Assembly (NCBI GenBank): GCA_019358945.1
Contig: JAHHIE010000001.1
Location: 372,001-436,000, forward strand
DNA length: 64,000 nucleotides
Direction of reading: 5' to 3'
From: Stenomitos rutilans HA7619-LM2
Lineage (GTDB): Bacteria > Cyanobacteriota > Cyanobacteriia > Leptolyngbyales > Leptolyngbyaceae
The notes under the pieces are model-generated. The model saw only the letters and a list, made by a program, of their open reading frames with translations, had not been told where the DNA came from and did no database searches. The position numbers and the translations under genes are program-made. Of this stretch, positions 62,492-64,000 are shown in pieces; within the stretch, counting starts at the first letter, position 1; each line of letters begins with the position of its first letter.

Positions 62492-64000
62492 ATGAAATAT
62501 CTAGCGAAGTTTTTATACGTTATTTCTGTTCGGCAAACTGAACTGACTCTAATTATATTTCTTTTTCTTACGATTTCTTTACTAGATGCTGTAGGTATTG
62601 GATTGGTGGGCCCATTTATTGGCTTGGCAGTCAACCCAGGGCTGATTCAGAAGAATGATATACTATCAAGCCTTTACAAGTATATAGGCTTTCAAGATAC
62701 AAATAAATTCATTGCATTACTAGGTTTAATAATCATCGTAACTTTTTATCTTAAATCATTCTTCTACTACCAAATTCAGAACTATGTTTATAAGTTTTGT
62801 TACGCTCGGCAGGTTAAATTGCGCCTCAGATTGATGGACGCTTATCTCTCTGCTCCTTATACGTTTCATTTGAGAACTAACTCCGCTCATATTCTTCAAA
62901 ATATTGGTGGCGAATCTGCAAACTTTATTTATTCAATTGCGATCCCACTCTTAAACTCAGTTGCTAATGGCTTTGTTCTTCTAGTTCTTCTGTTGCTACT
63001 AGCTAAGACAGATTTTGTAGCAACGGTGAGTGTCTTAGGTCTTCTCCTGGTTGCTATTGTTCCTTTTCACTACTTTAGGCACAGTGTAGCTCGTTGGGGA
63101 AAAGAAGGGCTTGAAGCTAACACAGAAACGGTACGGATTACCAATCATGCCATTGGTGGATTGAAGGAAACCAAAGTGATTGGATGTGAGGAATTCTTTA
63201 AAGCTCAACTCAACGGCCAAACCAACAAATATGCAAAAGCTGCGAGCCGTTTCCATGTTTTCCAGTTACTGCCGCGCATCGTAGTAGAGACTCTTTTGAT
63301 TACGTTTGTTGTAGGGTTCGTATCCTTATCTTTGGCTTTTGAACAGCGTGCAGAAAGCCTAGTTTCTGTATTAGGTATTTTTGCGATAGCGTCAATTCGT
63401 CTAATGCCATCTGCCAGCCAACTTATAGCTTCTATGGGCTTGCTCCGTAATAATGAACCTACTCTTGACAGGCTCTATTTGGATCTTAAAGAGTTAGAGG
63501 TCTCAGAAGCTAGATGTCTTGCGGAAAAAACTCGTGGAGCAGCTTTAGAGAGTTTTAATCAGGAGAATTCTGGTCATTTGAAAAGTCTCAAAACAGAGAC
63601 TCTCATGTTTAGAAATAGAATAACTCTTGATAGAATCAGCTATTGCTATCCCGCCGCCGCTTCAAATGCTCTCAAAGAGGTTTCATTAACAATTCACAAA
63701 GGTGAGTCGATCGCTTTGATCGGTAAGTCAGGCGCTGGGAAAACTAGTTTGGTAGATGTTCTTCTGGGGCTGTTGATTCCGCAGTCGGGTGATATTCAGG
63801 TTGATGGTTTCTCTATATATGAGAGGTTGCGTTCTTGGCAAAATTTAATTGGTTATATTCCACAATCTATTTTTCTAATCGACGACACGATTGCAGGGAA
63901 TATAGCTTTTGGGGTTCCATACAATCAAATTGATCAGCGAAAGCTAGATAATGCAATTCGTCTCGCTCAACTTTCAGAACTGGTGGCGCAACTGCCAGAA
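62492..64000 (+). CDS. ABC exporter (PglK/MsbA-like), partial at the right edge
   Basis: 503 codons visible from the ATG at 62492, with AGGAG at 62478. The first 320 residues contain about six membrane helices (LTLIIFLFLTISLLDAVGIG; FIALLGLIIIVTFYLKSFFY; LNSVANGFVLLVLLLLL). The ATPase domain begins near residue 375, with Walker A GKSGAGKTSLVDVLLG and the Q-loop GYIPQSIFLIDDTIAGNI. The window stops before the LSGGQ signature. Half-transporters of this shape flip lipid-linked oligosaccharides or lipids; in this locus a lipid-linked glycan is plausible. The coding is more AT-rich than the clock and tyrS regions. Confidence 0.88.
   Translation, partial: MKYLAKFLYVISVRQTELTLIIFLFLTISLLDAVGIGLVGPFIGLAVNPGLIQKNDILSSLYKYIGFQDTNKFIALLGLIIIVTFYLKSFFYYQIQNYVYKFCYARQVKLRLRLMDAYLSAPYTFHLRTNSAHILQNIGGESANFIYSIAIPLLNSVANGFVLLVLLLLLAKTDFVATVSVLGLLLVAIVPFHYFRHSVARWGKEGLEANTETVRITNHAIGGLKETKVIGCEEFFKAQLNGQTNKYAKAASRFHVFQLLPRIVVETLLITFVVGFVSLSLAFEQRAESLVSVLGIFAIASIRLMPSASQLIASMGLLRNNEPTLDRLYLDLKELEVSEARCLAEKTRGAALESFNQENSGHLKSLKTETLMFRNRITLDRISYCYPAAASNALKEVSLTIHKGESIALIGKSGAGKTSLVDVLLGLLIPQSGDIQVDGFSIYERLRSWQNLIGYIPQSIFLIDDTIAGNIAFGVPYNQIDQRKLDNAIRLAQLSELVAQLPE

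Noticed and set aside
1-64000. CRISPR arrays or prophage
   Set aside because: No regularly spaced direct repeats with unique spacers, cas genes, integrase, terminase or capsid genes were seen.

Overview
The window looks like chromosome from a cyanobacterium, probably a filamentous or Leptolyngbya-like lineage. The evidence is the very frequent GCGATCGC (HIP1) octamers, a kaiA-kaiB-kaiC clock cluster, the photosystem I assembly gene ycf3, cyanobacterial families such as DUF1825 and two-domain polysaccharide export proteins, and short heptanucleotide repeats (AGTTTTG, TAACAAC) between genes. All assignments come from reading motifs by eye; no database search was possible.

Layout. 1-8.6 kb: end of a branched-chain amino-acid transport operon (GNAT, livM), a GxxExxY cassette, tyrS, a class A penicillin-binding protein, a DUF1825 protein, holA and a 2H-phosphoesterase-like protein. 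8.6-12.4 kb: an IS1182-type transposase remnant, a small membrane ORF, a PRC-barrel protein with a five-fold 11-residue helical repeat, and a DUF726-like hydrolase gene broken by a stop codon. 12.4-21.4 kb: fni (type 2 IPP isomerase), pyrR, kaiC, kaiB, kaiA and, divergently, a 1179-residue hybrid histidine kinase whose first receiver has lost its phosphoacceptor residues. 21.6-33.4 kb: secreted and cell-wall proteins, a peroxiredoxin-glutaredoxin fusion, uvrB, a TIR-14xWD40 protein, gatC, ycf3, a PAS protein, pyrE, and a CAU tRNA.

33.7-40.5 kb: a secreted protein, a CNNM/CorC-like membrane protein, an MFS carrier, a 65-residue protein with its own terminator, then an insertion hot spot. The hot spot holds the 5' part of a tRNA-Val gene and an IS5-type element whose transposase is frameshifted and split by a 100-bp MITE-like element. 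It is followed by tlyA. 41-46.7 kb: a MacA/MacB-type tripartite export system and a seven-TPR protein. 47.4-64 kb: an exopolysaccharide locus: Wza-like export protein, Wzz/BY-kinase, YdcF-like protein, membrane Ser/Thr kinase, prs (opposite strand), GMC oxidoreductase, two SDR epimerases, two glycosyltransferases and a PglK/MsbA-like ABC exporter that runs off the right edge.

The parts most worth following up are the divergent kinase beside kaiABC, the TIR-WD40 protein, the PRC-barrel/11-mer protein, and the nested mobile elements next to the broken tRNA-Val.
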